From contig NZ_FQWM01000009.1 of assembly GCF_900129685.1 (NCBI RefSeq), forward strand, positions 1 through 64,000: 64,000 bases of DNA, read 5' to 3'. This document shows, in pieces, positions 18,237-27,527 of this stretch. Numbering within the stretch: the stretch's first letter is position 1; each line of letters begins with the position of its first letter. This stretch comes from Cognatishimia maritima. Lineage in GTDB: Bacteria; Pseudomonadota; Alphaproteobacteria; Rhodobacterales; Rhodobacteraceae. A program made the translations under genes and the position numbers. The notes below the pieces were generated by a model. It was not told where the DNA came from and did no database searches. It was given only the letters and a program-made list of their open reading frames with translations.

Positions 18237-19598
18237 GTGTCCAAGGTTTTTTTGGAACTGAAAGCCAAGATATCTTCGCTGGAAGCCATGCAAATCATGG
18301 GCCGCGTGCAGTCTATTGTTGGGATGTCCTTGACCGTTTCCGGCCTGCAACGCGCTGTTGGCATCGGCCAACGCTGCATTGTCAAAGGCGCCAACGGCCC
18401 CGTGATGGCCGAGGTCATCGGCGCTGATTCAGACGGGCTGCGGCTTTTGCCCTTTGGCACCTGGAACGGCGTTGCCGTCGGCGACCCGGTGGAATTGATC
18501 CAACACGAAGAAGGCATATGCCCGGATGACAGCTGGATCGGCACCGTTGTCGATGGGCTGGGCAGGCCGCTTGGCCACGCGCCACGTTTCAAGAAAGGCC
18601 GCACGCGATCCTCTGGGCGCAACGGCCCTCCCCCCGCCTTTGCCCGCCGGCGCGTAGGGCAAAAACTGCAGACCCAAATCAAATGTATCGACGTCTTTAC
18701 CCCGCTCTGCCAAGGCCAGCGGATGGGCGTTTTTGCAGGCTCTGGCGTTGGCAAATCCACCCTGATGGCGATGCTCGCGCGGAACACCAACGCCGATGTC
18801 ATTGTGATTGGCCTTGTCGGCGAACGTGGACGCGAGGTGCAGGAATTTATCCAAGAAGACCTTGGTCCCGAAGGCATGGCACGCTCTGTCGTTGTCGTCG
18901 CCACCGGCGACGAAGCGCCGCTGTTGCGCCGACAAGCCGCCTATACAGCCACCACCGTGGCAGAGCATTTCCGCACGCAGGGCCGTCAGGTTTTGCTGCT
19001 GCTGGATTCCGTCACCCGCTTTGCCATGGCGCAGCGCGAGATCGGCCTTTCTAGCGGCGAACCCCCAACCACCAAAGGCTACCCGCCCACCGTCTTTTCA
19101 GAACTGCCCCACCTTCTGGAACGCGCCGGTCCCGGGCGCGACGGCGAAGGCGATATCACGGCGATCTATACCGTGCTTGTGGACGGCGACGACATGAACG
19201 AACCGATAGCCGATGCAATCCGCGGGATTGTCGATGGGCACTTGGTGCTGGACCGGAACATTGCCGAGAAAAACCGTTACCCGGCGATCAATATCCAGCG
19301 CTCAATCTCGCGGATGCTGCCCGCCTGCCATACAGACGAAGAATACAAAATCATGCATGAGGCGCGCAAAGCGCTGGCGAAGTTTGCCGATATGGAAGAT
19401 CTGATCCGCGTCGGGGCCTACAAGCCCGGCTCGGACCCTGAAATCGATGCAGCCGCGCAGTTCTTTCGGTCGGCCGACGCCTTTCTCGCGCAACGCAAGG
19501 CTGAGAAAATGACGTCTGATCAAGCCTTTGCTGAAATCTTCCGCATGCTTCTGGAAGCAGGCATCGACGTGCCCATCGACCTTGGCGCCACCGCATAA
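18237..19598 (+). CDS. fliI: Flagellar export ATPase FliI
   Basis: 453 residues from a GTG at 18237 that follows AGGG at nine bases. The in-frame ORF extends upstream to 18132 but that part overlaps flgB and its promoter. Walker A is GSGVGKST (about residue 165); GLVGERGREVQEF and the SSGEPPTTKGYPPTVFSELPHL run follow, as in all FliI/F1-beta relatives. It unfolds or releases export substrates at the gate. Its usual partner fliH is not in the window, while a FliJ-like gene lies far away at 41701. Confidence 0.95.
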   Translation: MSKVFLELKAKISSLEAMQIMGRVQSIVGMSLTVSGLQRAVGIGQRCIVKGANGPVMAEVIGADSDGLRLLPFGTWNGVAVGDPVELIQHEEGICPDDSWIGTVVDGLGRPLGHAPRFKKGRTRSSGRNGPPPAFARRRVGQKLQTQIKCIDVFTPLCQGQRMGVFAGSGVGKSTLMAMLARNTNADVIVIGLVGERGREVQEFIQEDLGPEGMARSVVVVATGDEAPLLRRQAAYTATTVAEHFRTQGRQVLLLLDSVTRFAMAQREIGLSSGEPPTTKGYPPTVFSELPHLLERAGPGRDGEGDITAIYTVLVDGDDMNEPIADAIRGIVDGHLVLDRNIAEKNRYPAINIQRSISRMLPACHTDEEYKIMHEARKALAKFADMEDLIRVGAYKPGSDPEIDAAAQFFRSADAFLAQRKAEKMTSDQAFAEIFRMLLEAGIDVPIDLGATA

Positions 19599-19627
19599 AA
19601 AAACCGGCCACCCGGGGGTGGGTGGCC
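19596..19627 (-). terminator. Intrinsic terminator of the flagellin gene
   Basis: GGCCACCC (19606-19613) and GGGTGGCC (19620-19627) make an 8-bp stem with a six-base loop; read on the minus strand it is followed by GGTTTTTTTA. The T-run overlaps the fliI stop codon, so it serves the convergent flagellin transcript. On the plus strand no T-run follows. Confidence 0.85.
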
Positions 19628-19712
19628 GATCATCGCTCCTTCAAAGGAGAACTTTATCCAATCAATCGTTACGGAAAGCCTTTGAAGCAGCTTAACCGCT
19701 ATTCCGATTGAA

Positions 19713-20537
19713 TTAACGGAACAGAGACAGGATGTTCTGCGGGGCTTGGTTCGCGATAGACAGCGACTGTGTCGCCAACTGTTGCTGAACCTGTAGCGCC
19801 TGCAGACGTGCTGCTTCTGCTTCCATATCCGCGTCAACCATGGAGGAAACACCGCTGTCCAGCGTGTCACCCAATGCGTCCAAGAAGCCTTGCTGACCTT
19901 CGATGGTTTTCTCGGTCACGCCCAGAGATGTCACAGCTTCAATCGCCAGACCCAGTTGGGTTTCAGCAGTTGCCAGATCAGTCTGAAGGTTGGTCGAGGT
20001 GGTCAGGTCAACCGCGGCCAGCGCAGTTTGGATTGCGCCCAGATCAACAGAGTCAAAGGTCATGGTTGTGGCTGCGAATGTACCGCCAGTCCGGCTGATA
20101 CCAGTTACGACAGTCTGTGTCACAACCGCACCAGAAACCAAATCTTCACCGTTGAAAGTCGCCTGAGAAATCGCTGTGCCAATCTGAGTCACCAGAGAAT
20201 CCAGTTCAAGCTGAACGTCGGCCAGGTCAATACCAGAGCCTTGTGCGAACGCGACGCGCTCAGAGAAGTCCTGTGTCAGCTGCTGAACGTTTTCAGCGCC
20301 AAGACGGGCTGTTGCGACGGAATTCTTAGTGGATGTCAGGCCTTCGTTGATGGCCTTGAACATGCCGCTATCACCCTTCATCGTCTCGGAGATAGCGAAA
20401 TATGCAGCGTTGTCTTTACCGGTAGAAATCTGAAGGCCGGTGGAAACGCGGTTCTGAGTTTCATTAAGGCTCTTGTTCACCATGCTAAGGGTGGACAGAG
20501 CAACCATTGCGGAACTGTTAGTGAGAATGGACGACAT
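19713..20537 (-). CDS. fliC: Flagellin
   Basis: 274 residues, short like most alphaproteobacterial flagellins. The conserved N-terminal coiled-coil half (ILTNSSAMVALSTLSMVNKS, RVSTGLQISTGKDNAAYFAI) and C-terminal half (LQVQQQLATQSLSIANQAPQ, ending ILSLFR) flank a very short variable domain. A GGAGAG ribosome binding site precedes the ATG. It is monocistronic, with its own terminator and a CtrA-like box upstream. The flaF and flbT genes that usually sit beside flagellin in this group are absent from the window. Confidence 0.95.
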   Translation of the reverse strand: MSSILTNSSAMVALSTLSMVNKSLNETQNRVSTGLQISTGKDNAAYFAISETMKGDSGMFKAINEGLTSTKNSVATARLGAENVQQLTQDFSERVAFAQGSGIDLADVQLELDSLVTQIGTAISQATFNGEDLVSGAVVTQTVVTGISRTGGTFAATTMTFDSVDLGAIQTALAAVDLTTSTNLQTDLATAETQLGLAIEAVTSLGVTEKTIEGQQGFLDALGDTLDSGVSSMVDADMEAEAARLQALQVQQQLATQSLSIANQAPQNILSLFR

Positions 20538-20624
20538 TTAATGCTCTCCTCTTATTCTCTATTATATGATCAGTCTTCTGACTGAAGCGGCTTAGCGCCA
20601 ACACCAACACTATACGCGCCTTGG

Positions 20625-20639
20625 TTAAAGCGCGGTTTA
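20625..20639. promoter_or_regulatory. CtrA-like box upstream of flagellin
   Basis: TTAA-N7-TTTA about 90 bases upstream of the flagellin start; one mismatch from consensus. Confidence 0.45.
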
Positions 20640-20668
20640 CGTTTCTTAATAAATCCCTGATTTCGGGG

Positions 20669-21154
20669 TCAAAATTCCCGATCTATTGTCATTTTTGACA
20701 CAGTTTGGTCGCTGACTTTCTGCCCAGACTTACCATAAAGGCCATCCAGACTATGCCTTTGCGTCGCCTTTTCGATCTCGCGCGCTACGGAACCGGCGGC
20801 GGCAGCCATACGCGATAAAAGTGTGCTGTTCTCTGTCACCGTGGTGCTCAGCTCTTGCAAAAGCTCCGGCAACTGGCGTGTCAGGGCCGCGTCTTTCTTA
20901 ATGAATGGCTCGACCAGTGGCTTCTTCAATTCCAACCATTTCAGCAGGCCGGACTTCTCTTCGAACATGTCGCTGACAACATTCAGGTCGCCGTCGTTGA
21001 TGGCCTTGATCTCTTTTTTCAGCAGCGTGATCGCCTCGCGCAGCTTTTCGGCAAAGGCGTCGATGTTCTGCAAATCCATCGCCGTCGGATCGCCGGCACC
21101 ACCCGTGCGGGATTTCTTGCGTTCATTCATGCGAAACTGGCGCGCAGCAATCAT
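20669..21154 (-). CDS. FlgN-like flagellar export chaperone
   Basis: 161 residues, helical and rich in charged residues. The region DAFAEKLREAITLLKKEIKA, followed by MFEEKSGLLKWLELKKPLVEPFI, resembles the FlgN core that binds hook-junction proteins FlgK and FlgL. The ATG at 21154 follows CGAGGG at five bases; a later ATG at 21079 is possible. It follows flgI and flgJ on the same strand, where chaperones are often found. Assignment rests on weak pattern similarity and context. Confidence 0.6.
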   Translation of the reverse strand: MIAARQFRMNERKKSRTGGAGDPTAMDLQNIDAFAEKLREAITLLKKEIKAINDGDLNVVSDMFEEKSGLLKWLELKKPLVEPFIKKDAALTRQLPELLQELSTTVTENSTLLSRMAAAAGSVAREIEKATQRHSLDGLYGKSGQKVSDQTVSKMTIDREF

Positions 21155-21165
21155 CGTGACCCTCG

Positions 21166-21459
21166 TTACTCTGGCTTATAGGCCGCCATCATCTGCTGGA
21201 CATTGGCCGTCATACCCAGCCCGCCCTGCTCTACCAGACTCTTTGAAAGTGCCTCGGACATAAAGGTCCGCCACATCTGGCCGTCATTGTCCCCGGTGCC
21301 CATGTCGACTGTCTTGAGCATCTCATCGACAAACTGCTGCAGGAACACCGCCTCAAAATCCTTGGCGGCCTGCACGTCGTCTTGCGACAGCGCGGCTTTC
21401 TGTTCAGCCATCTGCGCCTTGGCCTGCGCGAGGGAAGAGATCAGTGGCAGGTCAGTCAT
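21166..21459 (-). CDS. flgJ: FlgJ-like rod-binding protein, single domain
   Basis: 97 residues covering only the N-terminal rod-cap domain (AAKDFEAVFLQQFVDEMLKTVD, then WRTFMSEALSKSLVEQGGLGM). The C-terminal muramidase domain of enterobacterial FlgJ is absent; the SltF-like protein at 15951 can supply that activity. The start overlaps the end of flgI, so the genes are coupled. Confidence 0.88.
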   Translation of the reverse strand: MTDLPLISSLAQAKAQMAEQKAALSQDDVQAAKDFEAVFLQQFVDEMLKTVDMGTGDNDGQMWRTFMSEALSKSLVEQGGLGMTANVQQMMAAYKPE

Positions 21460-22595
21460 CAGATAATCTCCAGATCCGCATGCAGCGCGCCGGAGGATTT
21501 GATTGCCTGCAAAATAGAAATCGTCTGCCGTGCCCCAACACCGATGGCGTTAAGTCCATCCACAAGGTCTTGCAGGCTGACGTCGCCCTCAAGAATAGTG
21601 AACTTGCTGTCTTGCTCTTCGACGTCCAATTCCGTGTCCGGCACAATCACTGTGGTGCCGCCGATCGAAATAGGTTCCGGCTGCGAGACATTGAACCGTT
21701 CGCGCACTTTAACGGTAAGGCCGCCCTGGCTGATCGCCACCTGGCCAATTCGCACGTTGGAGCCAATCACAATGGTGCCGGATTTTTCATCCACAACCAC
21801 CCGCGCTACAGAGTCCGGCTGAACAGTCAGGTTTTCAATGACCGACACAAACTCGGCCACATTGCCCTTGTCATGTACGCGAATTTCAATGGTGCCCGGG
21901 TCCAAGACCTGCGCGTATTGCGCGCCAAGTTCCGTGTTCACCACATCGCGCACGCGGGTCGCCGTGGTGAAATCAGGAGTCCGCAAAGCCACGCGGAAGC
22001 TGCTGAGCTCAGCAAGGCTGAACGGCACTTCACGCTCAATAATGCCACCGTTGTCGATCCGGGCAATCGTTGGAACGCCTTCGGTGATGGTGGCGGCATT
22101 GCCTTCGGCCCGAAAACCAGAGACGGCCACGGCGCCCTGCGCGACGGCGTAGACCTCGCCATCAGCCCCTGCAAGCGGCGTCACCAGCAAGGTGCCGCCT
22201 CGCAGGCTGGTCGCATCGCCAAGCGAAGATACGGTGACGTCAATCGGCGCACCGCGACGGCCAAAAGGGGGAAGTTTGGCGGTCACCATGACGGCTGCTG
22301 TGTTTTTGGTTTTCAACAGATCAGCGTCGATATTTGCGACGCCGAGCCGCTCCAGCATGCCGCGCATGGATTCCCGCGTGAACGGGCTGTTTGACAGCTT
22401 GTCGCCGGTGCCCAGAAGGCCGACAACCAGCCCGTAGCCAATCAGGTGGTTCTCGCGCACACCTTCAAAGCTGGCGATATCCTTAATGCGCACCTCTGCC
22501 TTGGCATCCTGCGCCCACAGGACGCTGCCAAGCAGCATCGCGGCGCAAAGGACTATCGCGGTCAGGCGGTCGGAAATTGTTTGGTACTGCTCCAT
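21459..22595 (-). CDS. flgI: Flagellar P-ring protein FlgI
   Basis: 378 residues from the ATG at 22595, six bases after AGGAAAG. A Sec signal peptide (about 1-33, ending DAKA) precedes the mature protein beginning EVRIKDIASFEGVRENHLIGYGLVVGL, a diagnostic FlgI start. The conserved PPFGRRGAPIDVTVSSLGDA and TPLAGADGEVYAVAQGA segments follow. It assembles the periplasmic ring around the rod, assisted by FlgA (31076). First gene of the flgI-flgJ-flgN run. Confidence 0.96.
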   Translation of the reverse strand: MEQYQTISDRLTAIVLCAAMLLGSVLWAQDAKAEVRIKDIASFEGVRENHLIGYGLVVGLLGTGDKLSNSPFTRESMRGMLERLGVANIDADLLKTKNTAAVMVTAKLPPFGRRGAPIDVTVSSLGDATSLRGGTLLVTPLAGADGEVYAVAQGAVAVSGFRAEGNAATITEGVPTIARIDNGGIIEREVPFSLAELSSFRVALRTPDFTTATRVRDVVNTELGAQYAQVLDPGTIEIRVHDKGNVAEFVSVIENLTVQPDSVARVVVDEKSGTIVIGSNVRIGQVAISQGGLTVKVRERFNVSQPEPISIGGTTVIVPDTELDVEEQDSKFTILEGDVSLQDLVDGLNAIGVGARQTISILQAIKSSGALHADLEII

Positions 22596-22652
22596 AGGTC
22601 TTTCCTGTATGCCCACCCAAGAATTACCCAATTATTCTTGCCACGTCCAGCA

Positions 22653-22667
22653 TTAACCCTAAATTAA
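22653..22667. promoter_or_regulatory. Perfect CtrA box between flgI and the FtcR-like gene
   Basis: TTAA-CCCTAAA-TTAA matches the CtrA consensus TTAA-N7-TTAA exactly, in the 161-base divergent region between flgI and ftcR. It is 58 bases upstream of flgI. Confidence 0.65.
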
Positions 22668-22704
22668 TCTTAATTATTTTTCTTTTTATTATTGAAAGCA
22701 TGAT

Positions 22705-22730
22705 TTATCCTTGCTAGCGATAAAGGATAA
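22705..22730. promoter_or_regulatory. Perfect inverted repeat of TTATCCTT directly upstream of the FtcR-like gene
   Basis: TTATCCTT and AAGGATAA, separated by 10 bases (centres 18 bases apart), end 26 bases before the regulator start. The same octamer recurs in other flagellar intergenic regions. Confidence 0.55.
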
Positions 22731-22756
22731 CATGAATAGGTGGAACGGAGGTGGCC

Positions 22757-23506
22757 ATGCGCGCCTATGTTTTCGAGCCACGCGAGAAACGTCGAGCATC
22801 CCTTCAAGCAGAGCTTGAGAACGTTGGCTTGCAACCGCTCTTTGTCGGTGAAGAGTTCTTTGAAACAGGCCTGGCCCCATTGTCGCAACCCGGCAGTGAG
22901 CACCGCGCCATTCTGATTGGTGAATCCGCAAACACCCACCGGCAAATTCGTGCGGTGCGGGCCTCTGGATGCGCCAACCCATTGATCGTGCTGCGTGATT
23001 TCCGCAACTCGACCGAAACCGCTGCCGCGCTTGATCGTGGCGCAGACGATGTGATTGTCAGCCCGATCAAAGGCTCAGAGGTCTTTTCCCGGATCAATTC
23101 CATCGTGCGTCGTTTCCACGGCCATGCGGCCGAAAGCGTGGTTGTCGGCGAAGTCACCGCCTATTTCGACGGCCGCGACCCCATCGTTTCGGGGGCCCGC
23201 ATTCGGCTGTCAAAGCGCGAACATTCAATCTTTCAGCACCTCGCGCTGAACTCGAACAAGGTGATTTCCAAGAACGCCATCTATGATGCGGTCTACGGGA
23301 TGAGTGCCGATCAGCCCTTTGACAAGGTGATCGACGTCTACATCTGCAAGCTGCGCAAGAAAATCGCCGCAGCCGCGCAAAGCGGGGCGCAGTATATCGA
23401 AACCATTCACGGCCGTGGTTACAAACTTAGCGCACCAGAAGATATGGACCTGCCGCCGACAGAACCTCTGCGCGCAGCAATGCCACTTGAGGCACGGGCC
23501 CAATAG
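22757..23506 (+). CDS. FtcR/Rem-like OmpR-family flagellar regulator with atypical receiver
   Basis: 249 residues from the ATG at 22757, five bases after GGAGG. The N-terminal half (about 1-115) has a receiver-like fold, but the phosphoacceptor position reads AILIGESA with no aspartate. The C-terminal winged helix (about 130-225) contains LSKREHSIFQHLALNSNKVIS and VDVYICKLRKKI-like residues (here VIDVYICKLRKKIAAA), then YIETIHGRGYKLS. FtcR (Brucella) and Rem (Sinorhizobium) are such orphan regulators encoded in flagellar clusters and activate flagellar genes. Regulation of this cluster is inferred from position between flgI and flgL. Confidence 0.78.
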   Translation: MRAYVFEPREKRRASLQAELENVGLQPLFVGEEFFETGLAPLSQPGSEHRAILIGESANTHRQIRAVRASGCANPLIVLRDFRNSTETAAALDRGADDVIVSPIKGSEVFSRINSIVRRFHGHAAESVVVGEVTAYFDGRDPIVSGARIRLSKREHSIFQHLALNSNKVISKNAIYDAVYGMSADQPFDKVIDVYICKLRKKIAAAAQSGAQYIETIHGRGYKLSAPEDMDLPPTEPLRAAMPLEARAQ

Positions 23507-23536
23507 GCCCGCGCCGCATCGCACTTAGCGGCTAAA

Positions 23537-24619
23537 TCAGCGATACCAGTTTAGGATAGACAGGCCAGACAGTCGTGTAGACACGCTATAGCTGGCCTGC
23601 AGCTGCGTCTCCAAACCCTTCATCCGCGTGGCGACCTCATAGGGGTCGATGTTCTCATAGGACGCAATCTGATTGCGTTGCACCATGGACAGATCCCCCA
23701 GCCGTTCTTTGGCTTTTTCGACCAAATTCTGGCTGAACCCGATATTCGCAGAGGCATCCAAACCACCCTGCACACCGCTGGCGAGGGTTTGCACAGCCTC
23801 TTGCATCCAGGCCTTATAGGCATCGGGATCGGGAATTTGTTCAATATCGACAGTGGCCAGCATCGCCAGCCCTTTAATGATATCGCGGAAGGCTGGATCG
23901 TTGGCCTGAATGCCATAGGTCAACTCTTGCCCGGCATCCAAACGCCCTTTGATCCGTTCATTCGGATTGCTGGACCCGTCCAATTCAGGCGTGCCGTTAT
24001 AGAAAGTCTCTTCGTAGTTATAGCCTGCTGTCCCATGCGTACCGGCAAACAGCTGGTCCAACTCCGCCACAATAGCGTTTGCAGAACCTACATCCGTAGG
24101 CCCGGTCCCGATGATCGCCGCCATGACATCCTCAGGCGACAGGCCCGTCCCCGGATTGACCTCACTCCAGCGGTTCATCGCGGGCACTTCGCTTGAGGTG
24201 CCAGAAAACAAAAACTCGCCATTGAAACTGTTGTTCAGCGAACTCAGAACCGCCTCCAGCGCAGATCGCGCCTGTTGCTGAATGGCAAAGGCCCCGGTCC
24301 CAGCGCTTTCCTGATTCAGAAGCGCAAGTTGCATCACTTCCTCGACCGGCGCACGGACCGCATCGACCGACAGCAGCATCGCGTCCAGCTTGTGTTCCAG
24401 CACGTTATTGGCGTCCAGAAAGGACTGTGTGTTTTCCTCTCGCGCGCGCATCGTAATCGCGATCCCGGCCCGTGGCCCCAGATCACCAAACATATCCGCC
24501 CGCCGCCCGGATGACAGTTCCTGCCCCGCCCGCTGCAACGCCAAAGACGCTTCAGATACGCTACTGCGCATGAAGTAGTTGATTTGGTAGGTCGACATCC
24601 GCGTGGACAACCAGCTCAT
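23537..24619 (-). CDS. flgL: Hook-filament junction protein FlgL
   Basis: 360 residues. The start at 24619 follows AGGAGG at six bases. Flagellin-like N-terminal helix (SVSEASLALQRAGQELSSGR) and the short C-terminal helix are as in FlgL. FlgL joins hook-associated protein FlgK to the filament. It lies 10 bases from flgK in the order flgE-flgK-flgL. Sequence identity in this family is low, so neighbours contribute to the call. Confidence 0.9.
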   Translation of the reverse strand: MSWLSTRMSTYQINYFMRSSVSEASLALQRAGQELSSGRRADMFGDLGPRAGIAITMRAREENTQSFLDANNVLEHKLDAMLLSVDAVRAPVEEVMQLALLNQESAGTGAFAIQQQARSALEAVLSSLNNSFNGEFLFSGTSSEVPAMNRWSEVNPGTGLSPEDVMAAIIGTGPTDVGSANAIVAELDQLFAGTHGTAGYNYEETFYNGTPELDGSSNPNERIKGRLDAGQELTYGIQANDPAFRDIIKGLAMLATVDIEQIPDPDAYKAWMQEAVQTLASGVQGGLDASANIGFSQNLVEKAKERLGDLSMVQRNQIASYENIDPYEVATRMKGLETQLQASYSVSTRLSGLSILNWYR

Positions 24620-24629
24620 GCCCTGCCTC

Positions 24630-26048
24630 CTAGACTGCTGCTAACAAGGTATCGAGCATCTCTGCCACAGCCGTCAACATCTTTGAATTGGCGGCAAAGC
24701 TTTGCTCGATCATCATCAGCTTTTGCATTTCCTCGTCGATATTCACGCCTTCGACGTTTTTGCGCGAGGCTTGAATGACTTCAGCAGCAGAGCGGGCCGC
24801 GTTGAAACTCTGCTCGGCCCGCGAGGTGGCCACGCCCTGTGCGGTCACCATATTGGACCCGTAATCAAACAGCGTGACCGAGGCGTTGATCCCCGTTGAT
24901 GGGTCGGCATTCATGGCTTGGTGGATGCCATCAATAAAGGCCTGAACCTGTGTTGAATCCGAGGCCGGTCCCGGCGCAGTCGCGCCCAACCCATCGCGCA
25001 CCATCCAGGCCGATCCGCCAGCGCCAGATTGCACCGCGTCGTTCACGCGCAAACGCGAGGCCAGCCCTTCCAAATTCGCCGGATCGTAGGCAAAACCGTT
25101 GTCCGTGAACAGCCCCGCCTGCCCGACCGCCAAAGAGGCGTCCGCGCTTTCAAAGGCTTGGATGATCCCACGTGCGTATTCATCCAACTGCAGTTGGAAT
25201 TCGGGAATGATATCGCGCTTCAGCGCCGCAAAGCCCGCAAGGCTTCCATGTTCAATACCACGCACACCCGGCACGCCAGGGGTGATTTCCTGCGTGCCTG
25301 CAAAAAACGTGCCGTCGCCCGGATTATAGGTGACGTCCTGCACCTGATCGCCTTCCACCAAGGCCGCGCCACCGGTGGTATAGACGTTGACCCAACCATC
25401 CGTGGTCCGCGTGACCCGAATATCAGTGATGCCCGAAATTTGGTCCAGCACCTGATCGACCTGATCATTATACCCCGCCGCCTCCAGCGTGCCCGGTTCA
25501 AAATCTCGGATCTTCAAGTTCAGGTTTTTGATCTGATACAGCAGGTCGTTGAGGTCAGACACCTCATAACGGATTTCCATATCCACATCGGCGCGCACAC
25601 TGGCCAAACGATCGCTCGCATCGCGGATCGACGCCGTGAGGTTTTCCGCCGCAAAGATCACACCCTGCTGCGCGGCGGTCGAACTTGGCATATTCACAAG
25701 CGTCGTCAAAGACGAGCTGAACTCGCCGAATTTCTCACCCGGAGAGGTGCCATCGCCGGGCTGGCCCAGAAAGATGGTGTAGTCGCGCAGCCCTTCGTGA
25801 ATAGCCTGCTGCTCTGCCATTTTAGAGTTTTCAGACCGCGACATGCGGATCAGAGCGGTGTCGATCTCACGCCGGATTTCCGCGACCAAAACGCCGCCGG
25901 TGCCCAGCGAGGTGCTGACCAGCAGCGTGTTGCGCCGCGTGTAGCCTTCGGTCATGGCATTGGCGACGTTGCCCGCTGTCACACGGGACATCGTTTGATT
26001 GACTGCAAGGCCAGACCCTGCAGCGTAGAGGGCGCCCGAAAGGCTCAT
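24630..26048 (-). CDS. flgK: Hook-associated protein FlgK
   Basis: 472 residues. The N-terminus (SLSGALYAAGSGLAVNQTMS then GNVANAMTEGYTRR) is the FlgK rod/hook motif, and the C-terminus (VEGVNIDEEMQKLMMIEQSF...) matches FlgK. A GGAGG site lies seven bases before the ATG. It is the first hook-filament junction protein, exported after the substrate switch. It sits between flgE and flgL. Confidence 0.95.
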   Translation of the reverse strand: MSLSGALYAAGSGLAVNQTMSRVTAGNVANAMTEGYTRRNTLLVSTSLGTGGVLVAEIRREIDTALIRMSRSENSKMAEQQAIHEGLRDYTIFLGQPGDGTSPGEKFGEFSSSLTTLVNMPSSTAAQQGVIFAAENLTASIRDASDRLASVRADVDMEIRYEVSDLNDLLYQIKNLNLKIRDFEPGTLEAAGYNDQVDQVLDQISGITDIRVTRTTDGWVNVYTTGGAALVEGDQVQDVTYNPGDGTFFAGTQEITPGVPGVRGIEHGSLAGFAALKRDIIPEFQLQLDEYARGIIQAFESADASLAVGQAGLFTDNGFAYDPANLEGLASRLRVNDAVQSGAGGSAWMVRDGLGATAPGPASDSTQVQAFIDGIHQAMNADPSTGINASVTLFDYGSNMVTAQGVATSRAEQSFNAARSAAEVIQASRKNVEGVNIDEEMQKLMMIEQSFAANSKMLTAVAEMLDTLLAAV

Positions 26049-26074
26049 CTAGTCAGCCTCCACTCCAAGCTTGA

Positions 26075-27379
26075 TTACCGTTTCAGCCTGGTTGTCTCTT
26101 CCATCATGTCGTCAACGGTTGTGATCACCTTCGCGTTGGTCGAGAACGCCCGCTGAACGCGGATCAGGTCCGTCATTTCCTGCGCGATGTCCACGTTAGA
26201 GCCTTCCAGGGCCCCTGCGTTGATCGACCCGGTGGACCCTGAATTGGCGCGCAGCGCGGCAAAAGCCCCGGTTTCACCTGAGAGGCTATAGGCGTTGCCC
26301 TTTTGCTCGATCAGGCCGTTGGGGTTGTCGACGACACCCACTGGGATTTCGTAAAGTGGGCGCCGCATGCCGTTGTCAAAGACGCCGAACAGCGTGCCGT
26401 TTTCGTTGATTTCAGTGCGGATCAATTCACCCACACTGGACCCATCACGATCAAATGACTGCGAAAAATCGCCCGCAAACTGCGTGATGCCGGTGAAGGT
26501 TCCGGGTTCCCCCATGCTGATCGTTAAGGTCTGCGGAGTGGTACCATTATCAACTGTGATCGTCGCCATCCCTGTGGCCGCATCAAAGGAGAACGCAGAA
26601 GGCGCGGTCGCGACGGAGGTGATGTTGGTATAGGACTCCGGCGCGCCTGACATGGCGCCCGAGTCTGTGAAGGTCACAGTCATGGACCCAAGGTCTGCGC
26701 CAGTGTGGTCACGGACGGTTACATCCCATTCGTTGGCATTGGTGGTCGGCTGCCAGCTAAAGGAAATACGCTGGGATTCCCCGAGGCCCGTAAAGAATTC
26801 CGACGAGGTTTCAAACGGCGCACCCGGTGTCGCCAGCCCTGTATCTTGCGACGGCAGGTTGCCGGTAATTTCCATCTCGGTCGTCTGTGCTGCTGACAGC
26901 GTGATGTTCCCGATGTTCACGGTTTCCATCGACGCATAAGAGCTGCGGTCGACATTGCCAAGCTGCCCGCTTGAATCGTAAGGGAAGCCCGCTAGGTAAT
27001 ACCCGGCCGCGTTTTGCAAGAAGCCGTCTTTGTCCGGGAGGAAAGACCCTGCCCGCGTCAAGGCATAGTTGGTTTGCACCGTGTCGTTTGGATTCACCGA
27101 TACGATGAAGAACCCATTGCCGCCAATCGCCATATCTGTCGCTGAGGTGGTCGAGATCAGGCCGCCTGCCTGATTGATGTCCATCATCTCATTTGCGACC
27201 ACCGACAAAACGCCGCTGCCGCCACCGCTGTTGCCCGCCGTGGTTGTCACCATCTGCGCAAAGCCGCGCCGGTAGCCAACAGTGTTCGCGTTGGCAATGT
27301 TTTCCGAAATCCCACCAACCGCGGTAGAGTTCGCCTTCAGGCCGCTGACCCCGGTCTGCAATGCACTTGAAATGGACAT
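26075..27379 (-). CDS. flgE: Flagellar hook protein FlgE
   Basis: 434 residues. The N-terminus SISSALQTGVSGLKANSTAV with GGISENIANANTVGYRRG and the C-terminus GALEGSNVDIAQEMTDLIRV are diagnostic of the hook/rod family. Length suits FlgE rather than rod proteins. Serine-, threonine- and glycine-rich central domains D1-D2 form the hook surface. First gene of the flgE-flgK-flgL operon, with a CtrA-like box 61 bases upstream. Confidence 0.95.
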   Translation of the reverse strand: MSISSALQTGVSGLKANSTAVGGISENIANANTVGYRRGFAQMVTTTAGNSGGGSGVLSVVANEMMDINQAGGLISTTSATDMAIGGNGFFIVSVNPNDTVQTNYALTRAGSFLPDKDGFLQNAAGYYLAGFPYDSSGQLGNVDRSSYASMETVNIGNITLSAAQTTEMEITGNLPSQDTGLATPGAPFETSSEFFTGLGESQRISFSWQPTTNANEWDVTVRDHTGADLGSMTVTFTDSGAMSGAPESYTNITSVATAPSAFSFDAATGMATITVDNGTTPQTLTISMGEPGTFTGITQFAGDFSQSFDRDGSSVGELIRTEINENGTLFGVFDNGMRRPLYEIPVGVVDNPNGLIEQKGNAYSLSGETGAFAALRANSGSTGSINAGALEGSNVDIAQEMTDLIRVQRAFSTNAKVITTVDDMMEETTRLKR

Positions 27380-27439
27380 TTTGCTCGCCTCGAAAAATTA
27401 TTATTAGTTGCTCTCAGCTTAAGATATACATGAACTACT

Positions 27440-27454
27440 TTTAAAGAACGTTAA
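27440..27454. promoter_or_regulatory. CtrA-like box upstream of flgE
   Basis: TTTA-N7-TTAA, one mismatch from consensus, 61 bases upstream of flgE on the minus strand. Confidence 0.45.
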
Positions 27455-27527
27455 AGAATAGCGAATTTTATTAATGTTCCCGAATTTTTATTCTTACAAT
27501 TCGCGACCTTACCCTGAATTTATCCTT

